This document shows positions 11,036-21,390 of a DNA stretch of 64,000 nucleotides, in pieces; within the stretch, counting starts at the first letter, position 1, and each line of letters begins with the position of its first letter. Source of the stretch: Saksenaea vasiformis B4078 (lineage: Eukaryota > Mucoromycota > Mucoromycetes > Mucorales > Saksenaeaceae); NCBI GenBank assembly GCA_000697055.1, contig JNDT01002338.1, positions 1 to 64,000 of the forward strand, written 5' to 3'. Below the pieces are notes generated by a model that was not told the DNA's origin, did not search any database, and saw only the letters and a program-made list of their open reading frames with translations. The translations under genes were made by a program, and so were the position numbers.

Positions 11036-12364
11036 ATGGGTCAAGCAAAGAGCAAAGAGAACCGAGCATTAGCTCGTGCGACTCATTGTAGGTTTAACTA
11101 AGTCATTCATGGGTCCATCGATAGTTGATGAGTTCTTCCAAAGTCTCTTCAAAAGAAATAGATCATTTACGTCAGGACATCGAGGCCACAACAAAGAATT
11201 CCGATCAAAACAGCATCACAGAAGATGTGTTTAAAGAGGTAAACGTCCGAAGATGAACCAAACAAAGTTCATCTCAAACTGTTACTTCTTTTCTCTTTCC
11301 TTTTACTTCTATTTTCCCTTTCTTCCTTTCTTTCTATTCTTCTTTTTCTCCCTTTTTCTTTTTTTCTTTTTTTTTTTTTGTGCGAGGACAGACAGTCAAG
11401 AAATATGTTCCATCCGTATCTTCCAATGACGATATCTTTCTAAAACGACTTTATGCTGCATTTGATGTGAACAACACCAAAGCATTGGATTTCACGTATA
11501 TTATACCATGTAAAATATTGGACAGCCTTTGGTTCTAACCTATGACCCTGGTAGTGAATTTGTGGATGGTCTCAGTATCTTTATGAAAGGTACACCCGAA
11601 GAAAAGATGGCCTGTAAGTTGATGAAAAACGTGAGAAAGAAAGAAAAAAGGGTCCAACAGATCGATAGTATCCTTCAAGCTTTATGATGTGGATCATGAC
11701 GGGTATCTCACAAAGGAGGAACTTGAGCGCGTCATGCTGCAACTGGTAAAACCCTGTTTTGATTTGTCGTACCTAATCCGAGTGGTCTGTGCAGTCAAAC
11801 ACTTTCTCCGAAAACGATCAGAAGCACGAGATCACTTCATTGATTGGCCGTATGTTTGAAGACCTAGATGTTGATGGCGATGGAAAGCTGGTATTTACAT
11901 ATTTATCATGATGGCAAAGGTTGACGGGATAACCTCTTCTTCAGTCCTTCGAGGAGTATAAATTGTCGCAAATGAAGGAACCACTGATAATTGACTTTTT
12001 GGAGCATTTTCTGGATGAGCACGATCTATCCAATCAACCACGGCCTCCCTCAAGACCTCCTTCTATCCGGTCCTACCGTTCGAATCTTTCACTGACGCCT
12101 AACCGGTCACCCGGACAACAGCGGCTTTCTGTACGACTCTCACAAGCCGAGCTTCTGGAGTACAGTCATCAACAACAGCAACGCCTTAGCGTTTGCAGTA
12201 CATCATCGCATCACAGCCCTAAATCATCTAGCACGGGTGTTCCTCCTAGCCCGGTCAGAAGTAACAGTCAAGGCGTTGTCTACACGCAGCGGATACACAG
12301 CCCTCATCGTCTCAGCCGGGGTACAAGTATGGCCAGCATAGACGCAGCCATTAATTCCATGTGA
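11036..12364 (+). CDS. EF-hand calcium sensor (calcineurin B/NCS-like) with Ser/Pro-rich tail
   Basis: Seven exons (11036-11087, 11144-11238, 11392-11495, 11555-11613, 11669-11745, 11795-11890, 11945-12364) give 300 aa. The N-terminus MGQAKSKE fits the N-myristoylation pattern (Gly2, Ser6), as in calcineurin B and NCS proteins. THFSSKEIDHLRQD follows, then three EF loops: DVNNTKALDFTE (74-85), DVDHDGYLTKEE (110-121) and DVDGDGKLSFEE (154-165). The first loop is the least canonical. After about residue 178 the protein becomes a 120-residue Ser, Pro, Arg and Gln-rich tail, absent from the small NCS proteins and likely disordered. Intron 1 (11088-11143) was chosen because it restores the typical THF..EI..L helix. 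Intron 2 has a long pyrimidine tract. The EF-hand call is firm, the exact subfamily is not. Confidence 0.85.
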
Positions 12365-13330
12365 GCAACAGTAGCCGGGCACACACGCACACACGCGGCA
12401 CACACACATACACTTATACACACACGAAAAACACTTATCTATTCTATACACAACTGTTTTTTTTTCTCTTTTTTTTTTCTCTTTTACCCACTTTCTCCGC
12501 TCTTTGGCAGCAGGCAAACCTTTCGTTTCTCTCCTTTTGTGTGTGCGTGTGTGTGTTTGCGTGTGGAGTTTTGTTTTTGTTTGTTTGCTTGCCATTGCAA
12601 GGAATAGTATTCCCTACTTTATGTGATAAAAAAAAAGCTTCAGAGCTTGACTTCATGTTTCGTTACTTCTGTTACAGGGTTTCTCGGAACAAGATTCGTA
12701 CTCAGCCTAAGATGAACTTCCAGTTCTGTTTGGGCACATCTCAAAGCGATTTTGGGATGCTTTGTACTATAGAACATCATGCTATCTCTTGCTCCAGAAG
12801 TGTCGTCATTTGTTATAAAGTTACCTTTCCAGTCTTCTTGCCATGTTATCTTTTCAACGTTTTGCTAAGCAATCTACATGATCTCCCTCTATCATGAATT
12901 CCCTCCGGTAGGGTAAATGCCTACTAGGCTTTATGAATGCTTGACCAACGCTCCCTGCTTCTGTTCGTGGTGGATTGTAGTAAGGTGTCCTCCATATGCT
13001 TCCCCTCTTCCTCTCCAGCCACCACCAAAGCTCATAGATCCCGGAGCAGCTCTGTGACCAGAGTCTTAAATGCACATGAATAAGTAAGTGGTTTGACCAC
13101 GGTTGAGTATACTCTAGTCATCGATTCCTTTTTGTATAACCTCTCGTTGATTGTCCACATTCATTCTGGATTGCGGGGCGGGGATGCCTTTCTAATCTCC
13201 GCCGGTGTGAGAACCAGAAGATTTGCTCCGGACCGGGCCACAATCGCAAGGCAGGAGGCTGGGAGGGATGCAAAAGGTTTCTTTGTAGTGCGATCAAAGA
13301 AGGTTCCTTCTCTCTAACTTCATCCGTCAG
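12365..13330. other. Intergenic with CA-rich and T-rich simple sequence
   Basis: CA-rich simple sequence (about 12379-12426) follows the EF-hand stop, then T tracts and a GT-rich patch (12538-12560). ORFs here on both strands are simple-sequence artefacts. The last part is presumably the RPL12 promoter; no clear TATA box was picked out. Confidence 0.5.
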
Positions 13331-13411
13331 GTAAAATAAATAAAGTGCACATGTCAGTTGAAATGGATGGATTCTGATCGATGAGAATTTTTCTTTCCTT
13401 TGAACTCTCAG
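13331..13411 (+). other. 5' UTR intron of RPL12
   Basis: A GTAAAAT donor after CGTCAG at 13330 and a CTCTCAG acceptor at 13411 frame an 81-nt intron ending one base before the RPL12 ATG. Leader introns are common in ribosomal protein genes. Inferred from splice signals only. Confidence 0.5.
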
Positions 13412-13412
13412 C

Positions 13413-14079
13413 ATGCCCCCTAAGTTCGATCCCAATGAGGTGAAGATTATCTACCTTCGCGCCACCGGTAATTACCTTTTGGAATGACGACATGGAAGAC
13501 TGACGCATTTGTTTTATGAAAAAAGGTGGTGAAGTCGGTGCCTCCAGTGCCCTCGCCCCCAAGATCGGTCCCTTGGGTCTTTCCCCCAAGAAGGTCGGTG
13601 AAGACATTGCCAAGGGTACCAAGGACTGGAAGGGTCTTCGTGTGACTGTGCAGTTGACCATTCAGAACCGTCAAGCTCAGGTTTCTGTTGTTCCCTCTGC
13701 CTCCTCTTTGGTCATCAAGGCTTTGAAGGAGCCCCCAAGAGACCGCAAGAAGGACAAGAACAGTAAGTGGAGAAAAACTCCGAAAAGAAGTCGAAACTAA
13801 ACGTTGATGTTTTATAGTCAAGCACAGCGGTAACGTCTCTCTCGATGATATTATCGAGATTGCCCGCACCATGCGCTTCAAGTCCTACGCTCGTGAGCTC
13901 AAGGGTACTGTCAAGGAGATTCTTGGTACCGCCAACTCCGTCGGCTGCACTGTCGATGGCATGAGCCCCAAGGACCTTTGCGATGCCATTGACGCCAGTG
14001 AAGTCGAAATTCCCGTAAGTAATTGCGTTCATTGAAGAAGCAAAAAACCTGACTCGGACTTGGTTTTTAGGAGAAATAG
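13413..14079 (+). CDS. RPL12: 60S ribosomal protein L12 (uL11)
   Basis: uL11 sits at the base of the ribosomal P-stalk, in the GTPase-associated centre. Exons 13413-13467, 13526-13762, 13818-14014 and 14071-14079 give 165 aa, the usual eukaryotic length. The start [11 protein letters not shown], then [31 protein letters not shown] and the C-terminal [11 protein letters not shown] are all conserved uL11 signatures. Codon use is strongly biased to C- or G-ending codons (AAG, GTC, ATC), unlike neighbouring genes, as expected for very high expression. The last coding exon is only 9 nt (Glu, Lys, stop). Reads along its full length without defects. Confidence 0.97.
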
Positions 14080-14298
14080 ATTTCTTAAACAAACGTTTTC
14101 ACTGATCGCAACTGGGCATTCGCTAAACGAAAAAGTAATAAAAAGAACCATATTCTGCTGGTGTAAAAACAAGAAAAGCGGCAACGGACTGAACTTTCTT
14201 TTTCCTTCTTTTTTCCTTTTTTTTTCTTTTGCGGGAATGTGTAGTGTATGTATAGATTGTATGTTGTGTGTTGGTATCTATTCAATTATTGCACTCTC

Positions 14299-15687
14299 TT
14301 ACGTAACACGGATGACGATTTTGCCCATGGATTGATTGCTTTCGAGATACTGGTGGCTTTCGACGATAGCTTCCCAGCCATATACCTTATCAATGAATAG
14401 CTTGAGTTTGCCATCTGGGCGAGCTAGATGCTTGACTACCACGTCCTCGTACACTGCGTCACGTAGTTGGGATTGGTATTCCAAAGATCGACTTCTTAAT
14501 GCGGAACCTTCAATCTTTCAAAAGGCAAGTCAGTATTTTCTATACTGATTCTTTTGTCCTTACTCTTAAGCGCTTCCTAAGGATCATGCTTAAGTTCGCA
14601 TTTTCAACCGTATTGCCTAGTGACTCGTTTAGTGCGCACATTTTCCGAAAATGGATGTCATTACCGCTCAAAAATGCCAAAATCACCATGCGTCCATCTA
14701 CAGCAAGGTTCTGAATATTCTGCTCCCAGTAATTCTTGCCGACAAAATCGACAATGACGGGGACACCTTTAGCAGACGTCTCTTTCGCGATCTATAGCGC
14801 GTGAAGAACTTAGTACCAGCGTACAGGAAATGCAAGACGATTTACCACTGCTCCCCAATCTTCCGTTTTGTAGTTGATTGCACGTGTTGCTCCCAATTCT
14901 TCGCAGAATCGACATTTTTCATCAGTCCCAGCCGTGACAAATATGCGACCTCTGTAAAAAGGAAAGGTAAGAAACATCCCAAGTATCCCTATTGTCACCT
15001 ACGCGCCATGTTGTTTAGCCAACTGAATAGCAGAGATACCAACGCCTGAAGCGCCTGCATGAATCAGTACGTCCATCCCTGGCTTCATCTCTGCTACGAA
15101 GAACAACGCCTGGTAGGCAGTAAACCATGTTTCGGGAATTGCCGCGGCTTGTTCAAAAGTCAAGGATTCAGGCTTCGGCATAGCCATACTTTCCTCAATC
15201 ACAGCGTACTGGAAAAAGAAAAATACATCAATCCACGCGATACTCTCTCTACCTTTGCTTTACCTCTGCATAACCTCCACCAGGCATCAAGCCGAATACT
15301 GCATCACCAGGCTTATATTTGGTCACTAGAAAAATGAATAACGGTTCTGTTTCCGTCTTGATTTACCTTTACTTCCTATAGACTCTACGATACCAGACAT
15401 CTCAACACCCAGGATAAAACTGGCTCCCGGTGGCGGTGGATAGTTGCCTTGCCGTTGAACGATATCCATCCGGTTCAGTGCAAAACATTTAACCTGCTTT
15501 CATTAGAAAAGTTATGCCTGATGGTTGATAAACGTACCTTGACTAAAATTTGTGAGTCCGTTGGGATAGGAGTCGGGTAGCTTCCGATATACAGTTGTGA
15601 GGCATCACCTATGGTCACTTTATGTCAGCCATGCCAGCCCATTGGAAAGCATGACGAACCTGATTGCTTCACAAGAACGGCACGCAT
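14299..15687 (-). CDS. NADPH-dependent quinone oxidoreductase, PIG3/zeta-crystallin type (MDR family)
   Basis: Zinc-independent medium-chain dehydrogenases of the PIG3 (TP53I3) group reduce quinones with NADPH in the cytosol. Nine exons are read: 15660-15687, 15538-15608, 15367-15493, 15264-15325, 15003-15208, 14846-14951, 14665-14791, 14564-14616 and 14299-14514. They give 331 aa, the usual length. Signatures are [10 protein letters not shown] at the start, [29 protein letters not shown], the nucleotide-binding [57 protein letters not shown] and a final GKIVIRV. The frame stays open upstream of the chosen ATG to 15873, so an N-terminal extension is possible, but homologues usually begin at MRAV. 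No zinc-ligand pattern was seen. Confidence 0.92.
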
Positions 15688-17509
15688 GTTAGAGAGTGGA
15701 ATTTTGAACAAACGTTGAAGAAAAGGGTATGTTGCAAACCGGAAACTGCTGATTAATGCAGGTTGTGACTTTGGCCCATTCGCGCGTGCGCGTGCCTGCT
15801 GCAAGTTCGCCAATTGCTTTTTCCGGGTTTTACACCGAACGAACCGTGGCACACGCTCTGAACAAGGCTGCAAGCACTCTCACTTCCCATTTTCCCCATG
15901 AATTCACTCGTGTCAGCTTTCCTCAGCTGTCTTGAGAAGAGGGCAGAGTGGAAAAGGGGCATGAGAACAAGTGTAACCTTCTGATGATTGTTCCGTTGGC
16001 TATCCTTTTTTTGTCAAGAGGCCGAGAACATCCCTTACTCTACAAGATGAGCCGTGTAAGCCTGAATCGGTTGAAGGTCACATTATATACATGCATCCAA
16101 ACATAGCAACGTCAAAAACAGCACCTTTATCAAAGCTCGTGCAGTTTGAGTGACATGTTTGCACTACGTCGGAAAGCATTTCAAACGGAATGGGGAAGCG
16201 GAGTGACTGGAAAGCAAAGGGTCTACCAACCTTGTATGCAGCACTACAACTTCCGCCACATAAGAGTGATGAGGCTGAAAGGTGGTACAATATGAGATAC
16301 ACTGGAGACTTCGTTTTGCACATAGCCGCAGAATAGGATGGCTACCCTTGCTATCATATTTGTCAACTGTGACTCCAGCTCGAGTGTGGAGTGCGGCAGC
16401 ATGCCGAGAATACGCAATCATTTGTTGCGTTGATCAAATGAAATCGGAACCTCGGCGCTGAGGGGCTGCTTGTGTACAAAATTGCCATTTCCGCCTAGAT
16501 ACGTTTCCGATAGACGGCTGTCTTTACAGAATGCGCACACACAAAAACTTTCATTTTCTTTAGCATTGTAGATAATAGATATGAAATCACATGAAATGCT
16601 TCTTTATTTTGAGTAAAAGTTAAAGAGAGTGTTACATTTGTTTACGCGTCTAGTCTTCTTATAACTTTTTCCCACTCGATTGGTTTATTCGGGGCCGTAA
16701 TCTTGACGCTCGACAATGCCTTGGATGATCTGATTTGGGGTCCTGTGTCAGTGTTTAGCTATGGATATACCTGACTTATACAACGGCTATGCTACAGACT
16801 GCACTAAAATGGGCTTTGAATATCAGTAATGAGATACCGATCTGCTTCGCTATGTCATAAATTGTATGCTCAACACTTTTATCAGCTCCAATTGCACATT
16901 CCATGAGAGTATGCAGCACGATACAGATCATCGTAGAACCTTGGCGTCAACTCCTACTGTGTGGATTGGCGGAATGTGAGCGGTTTGTGAAAGCACACTT
17001 AGCCTATACAATGATGGCAGCATTCATGATATCCTTATTGGAGTGATAGCTTTATGTTTGTTCGAGAAGCTCGCATTGCGTGAAATGGGCGTGCACTTGT
17101 CTCTGGGAAGCACACCAGAGTTGCTTTTTGATTCGGTATTCAGGTAATTTCTTAAATGAGACATGAGAATGTAGCAATGATTCAGCATCAAGTTGTTATA
17201 AACATCACTGATTCTGGTCTCTAATCTTTTTTTCCTTGCGGCACTTTGCTTGGAATCACAAATGACATGGTAATTGTTTGTGTTGCTTGAGAAGACGAGA
17301 CAACAATGCATGCTACAATCCGGGTCGGGCGTTGAAAGTTTGTCCTCTCCCCTGACCTTTTCATGTGAGGGATACAAATGAATCACTCGTTACACCGAAA
17401 GCAACAAACAGCTCCATCAAGGTGCTTATTCTCCCTCTTCTTGATCCTCACTTTCAACGAGAAACTAAACTTCAGTAGATAAGAACAAGTACTTTATTAG
17501 TATAAGTTT
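15688..17509. other. Gene-poor stretch
   Basis: Short ORFs on the minus strand (16078-16421, 17024-17386) lack recognisable motifs and overlap in different frames. I see no splice-consistent gene, repeat or RNA gene. Confidence 0.4.
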
Positions 17510-17812
17510 TTATGGTTCATGGTCAATCTCTGTCACGCCACCATCTTTATGACAAAAGTCCGCATAGGATGTGGTGTCACGAATAAAACTTGAACTCTTT
17601 TTCAGTTTTGGATGTTCTTCTTTTTTCTCCGTTCCCAACATGGCAGCTACAGGCGTAGGTACGTATGTATCGCTTGGTTCAAATGTGTCGATAGGATGTG
17701 TTGGTGCATCATGGATGACCTGAATCGGATTGCCAAACCTCAGGGAAAAGTGATCATCTTCTAAAATGGGGTCGCGAGGTTCAGTTGCATGAGGATTGGA
17801 TGGATGTGTCAT
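17510..17812 (-). CDS. Small hypothetical acidic protein
   Basis: A single open frame of 100 aa starts at the ATG on 17812. Composition is polar and rich in Asp, Glu, His, Pro and Thr, with repeated P-x-DP/DTFEPSDT-like turns and a basic KLKKSSSF patch near residue 75. There is no signal peptide or membrane segment. A TATATA-like run lies about 50 bp upstream of the ATG. Codon use looks coding rather than random, but I do not recognise the family and it could be the last exon of something longer. Confidence 0.45.
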   Translation of the reverse strand: MTHPSNPHATEPRDPILEDDHFSLRFGNPIQVIHDAPTHPIDTFEPSDTYVPTPVAAMLGTEKKEEHPKLKKSSSFIRDTTSYADFCHKDGGVTEIDHEP

Positions 17813-19409
17813 GGTGGCAAAATGTAAAGTGAAAGAGAAGGAGAAAAACCTATGGTTTCCAAACATATATAACTTTCCAAACAACCCGCATGAAACATGG
17901 CGTGACACCTTTCCAATCATCGTGTAATGAACCAGCTGTTTTTTTTAATTTGCTTTTTACCTTCACCGCTGCAGTTTCCCTCTACATGGAACCAAGATTG
18001 ATCTGGTGGCGTGATAAACGAACACGATCATCAGCTGAGTTTCTTCTACTATGTTCCTAGTTACCGGCTCCGTGTATGTTTTGGGAGAATAACGCGCCAC
18101 CTATCACCATGTCCATTTCAACCTTGATGCAGATGTAGTGAAGAGGATAGGCTCTTGTTATCCTTTTCCTACGTACACTTTATGAAGTCGTTTCTTGTAT
18201 TTGCTATGGAAAGTCAAAGCGGGAACAACAAAGAGATAACGATAATAATCATTTACGATTATCTTCCCAAACAGTCACTGCGACATGTTTGAAGTTATTT
18301 TTAGATGATTGAGTAAGTTCTACCCAAAGACATTACTTTGCACAGTTATCCTAATCAACAGCAATCCCGAGTCTAAAAGATCTCATTCCTATGGAAGACG
18401 TTTTTTACCATTATCGTTCTCTGCTCGTGATCGAGGACTGAAAATTCAGGACAAAGTCTGCGAAACTCAGATTGCACGTCCCTCTTATAGCGGAATCGCT
18501 TATGGAAATTAATAAAGTAGATTGTATTTCCGTGATCCTGCAAGAGATCGGGATCCTTCTTCTGAACGTATGGTTATACCAGTTTCTTTAGCGCATAATG
18601 TATGGTTAGTAGATCATAGAAGACACAGTGAACGGCGTTACAAAGAGACATCTGGAGTAGTTACTAACATGAAGGGTACATCGAATCTACGGCCTGTGCT
18701 CTACACAGACGTCCTTTGACGTTGGATACAGCCCACCTCGAATATTATAAGGATGATGTACGATACGACAAGATTGCTGTGCCCTGAATGATGGCCAACG
18801 ATTGCGTTGATTTACGGTAAGACGTAAATGATCAAAGCTGCAGTCGTCGCTCTATAGTAACAGCGCAAATCACCATAGTACCACTCTGAAAATTCTAAAA
18901 ACCTCATAGCTGCCTTTGGTACTCACGATGATTTATCAGCTTTACTTTATGACGCCTCATATAGGTATCATTGCCAATTTGAAATAACCTCTAATCCAAG
19001 AGCCGGTACTGGAACGGTGCTAGTAACGACTTCCACATTAGGTCTAAAGGATACATTGTGCGCCGCTGTCAAGATCAAGAAAGTATATCTTTAACGACCT
19101 GTTTGGGAGAAAAGGTGCTTCAGAGTTGCTATGTTATGTGCGATCAATGTGGAACTATAGAGATAACCCTGAAGTTTCTTCAATGAAACTAGTAAAACAA
19201 AAGTATTGGTACACCGATGTCCTTTCAATACATATATTACAATCTCCAATACGTTCTCGAGCAAATGCTAAATTCTTGTTCCCGGTACAAATAGCAAAGC
19301 AATTTTTATTTTATTACGTTAACTTTTACTATACATTGAAGCGTATCAGTTTTAGCATTGAGCTGGGCTCAAAGTTCCCAGAGACCACCACGCGGAGGTA
19401 CTGATACAA
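17813..19409. other. Gene-poor stretch
   Basis: Plus-strand open stretches at 18309-18512, 18522-18719 and 19126-19404 have no familiar motif and no good splice links. Nothing can be supported as a gene. Confidence 0.35.
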
Positions 19410-19800
19410 GATCCCCAGAAAAAAGAAGAAGAAAAACAAAAAAAGTAGAAAAAGAAAAAAAGCAGAAAAAGAAAAAGAAAAAGAAGTAATATAAAAAAAG
19501 TAGAAGAAAAAGAAAAAGTAATAAAAAATAGAAAGAAAGAAAGAAAGAAAGATGAAAGTCTCAGTGAATGAAGGTCTCAGCATATGAAGAACTCAACGAA
19601 AATGAATAATAAAAAAGTACGTACGAAAAAAAGGTGCGTAAAAAAGAAAGTATGTAAAAGAAGAAATAAAAGAAGAAAAAGAAGAAGAAAAAGAAAAAGA
19701 AGAAGAAGAAGAAGAAGTAAAAAGAAGTAAAAAGAAGTAAAAAGAAGTAAAAAGAAGTAAAAAGAAGTAAAAAGAGAAGAAGAAGTAATAAAAAGTACGT
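19410..19800. repeat. Purine-strand simple-sequence tract (A/G-rich)
   Basis: For nearly 400 bp the plus strand is mostly A and G (AAAAAGAAG, GAAAAAG and AAAGAAAG runs) with few T or C. Such polypurine-polypyrimidine DNA can adopt triplex forms. Long ORFs on the minus strand here encode only Phe, Leu and Ser runs and are artefacts. Confidence 0.85.
19714..19775. repeat. 10-bp tandem repeat AAAGAAGTAA, about 6 copies
   Basis: Five perfect consecutive copies of AAAGAAGTAA lie at 19721-19770, with partial copies on each side. It sits inside the larger purine tract and probably arose by slippage. Confidence 0.9.
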
Positions 19801-20940
19801 AAAAGAAGTGCCCCATAAAAAAATCCCAAACGCGCGATGAGAGAAATAAAAAAAAAGTACACGCAAAGAAACAGTGCGTGCACAAGGTATACCAACGTTG
19901 GAGTAATGGTTCCAAAATGAGTATTCCTCAAGTCCTGTCACGCATGTCGTACACGCTTAAATGCAGATCCAAACATTAGATCTAACATGCGTGCACCAAT
20001 GTATCGTAGACGCTGGCTGCCTTCTGGAAAAGAAGACAAAGACTCCCCAACAATCACAGGAATACTCACAGAAGAAAGAAAGAAAGAAAGGGAAGAAATA
20101 AATTTTTGTTTTCCTTCGCTTTTGCATCGATACAAAATGGTCACATAAGTGACGTATATCACTTAACACGGGTGCTGCGGAATACTCTACTTCCATTACT
20201 TTACGTTGTAGCTTCATTACAAACTTCTGCGTTGTCGTTGATGCTAACAGTTAATGTTTGTCTAGATCGATATTGTTTATGCATCTCCGTGCGCTGCGTC
20301 TGAACTAATCGGTCTTTGTGTTCATCCTTATACTACTCCGGTGCAACCCAGCTTACGATTTTTGCAGTCAAAATCTTGCGACTTTTTATATTCATGGGCA
20401 GGAACCTGGGATCATTGTCCTTTTGCATGTACCAGGAACCCGGATGTGATTGGACATGTGTTGCGTGGCACTGATTGACAGGTGGCATATGCATAAGATC
20501 CGCATTAAATTCAATCGGCGAACTTAAACATTTGTTTAGCTTTCGCGTTGTCTTGCACTGTTATCACTATGAGCATGACATAACGAGATACAAATAAAAA
20601 GAAGATATCTACATGAATCACTATTACCATCAATACTTTTCATCGTGCAACTGGCTTATGGATGGCACAAACGGAGATAATCACAGGAGAACCGGTGCAT
20701 GGTACAGAAATGCAACTCCGCACAGACCACTGTGGGCACCTTATGTTAACAGTAAGTGCTCACCTATCGCTTCCTCCGTACTTTTAACATGTGAAAGGCG
20801 GTTATAAGGCTCAGCAGGTAGCGAGCAGGCTTTATAAAAAGAGAAGCCCGCATAATCACCATTGACCATGTAAATTTGAAAAAGAAAAAGGACGCGTCAT
20901 TTTCCTTTTTTTTTCACCTTTCGGTAAGTCTGCAAAAACA

Positions 20941-21060
20941 ATGTATATCACCTGGCTACAGTTTGTTTTATCAATACCTTTTTGCTGGTTATTTTATGTG
21001 TTGCCATTTTTGCGGGCGTTGAGGAAAAGCAAACGCAGTAACAAGGAAGAGGACATATAG
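20941..21060 (+). CDS. Possible 39-aa single-pass membrane microprotein
   Basis: ATG at 20941 opens a 39-codon frame ending in TAG at 21058-21060. Residues 3-25 are hydrophobic and aromatic (WLQFVLSIPFCWLFYVLPFL). A basic then acidic tail follows (RALRKSKRSNKEEDI), the layout of a small membrane protein with a cytosolic tail. A pyrimidine-rich tract precedes the ATG. There is no homology I can name, and a 39-codon frame can arise by chance. Confidence 0.35.
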   Translation: MYITWLQFVLSIPFCWLFYVLPFLRALRKSKRSNKEEDI

Positions 21061-21249
21061 GAGTTTACGTCCTCTCCAAGTTTGTCAAGGTAAATCCACG
21101 CCATCTCACAGGAATTAAACTGACTTAAATGTATAGGATTCTCCTTCACAGAACAGAAGTAAAATTCTAAAAGCAAGCAGAAGATATGACTTGGTGACCT
21201 TGCGTCTCTGCGGTGGTTAATTCTATTGATTGGATTTTGATACTTGGAT

Positions 21250-21390
21250 ATGGATCGCTACAAACCAAAACTATGCGCAACGCCTGGTGAGTTCACAGCT
21301 CCTCTTTTCTTTCGTTGATTTATTCATTTGTATGCAAGCCCAAGACCGAGGTATCGCTTTCAAGAACAACGTCCCCCGTCATGGATTAGA
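21250..21390 (+). other. Possible small spliced ORF
   Basis: ATG at 21250 opens MDRYKPKLCATP. A good donor (GTGAGT at 21287) and an acceptor at 21338 join it to QDRGIAFKNNVPRHGLE, ending at 21390 at either a GTAAGT donor or, read through, a TAA stop. A third piece at 21417-21524 would encode a hydrophobic peptide starting at its own ATG. Splice signals are good but the product is tiny and unknown. Confidence 0.3.

Noticed and set aside
12224..12897. Long ORFs over the CA/T-rich sequence after the EF-hand gene
   Set aside because: His/Thr and Phe-rich repeats driven by CA and T runs; no start context or motif.
13447..13881. 144-codon minus-strand ORF
   Set aside because: Antisense to RPL12; arises from its strong codon bias.
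16078..16421. Minus-strand ORFs with a Cys/Ser-rich product
   Set aside because: Two overlapping frames of similar quality, no signal peptide or domain, no splice support.
18520..18720. Possible mitochondrial DNA insert
   Set aside because: Somewhat A+T-rich but no recognisable mitochondrial gene segment.
19561..19941. Three overlapping minus-strand ORFs of 112-126 codons
   Set aside because: They encode Phe, Leu, Ser and Tyr runs from the purine repeat read in each frame; simple-sequence artefacts.
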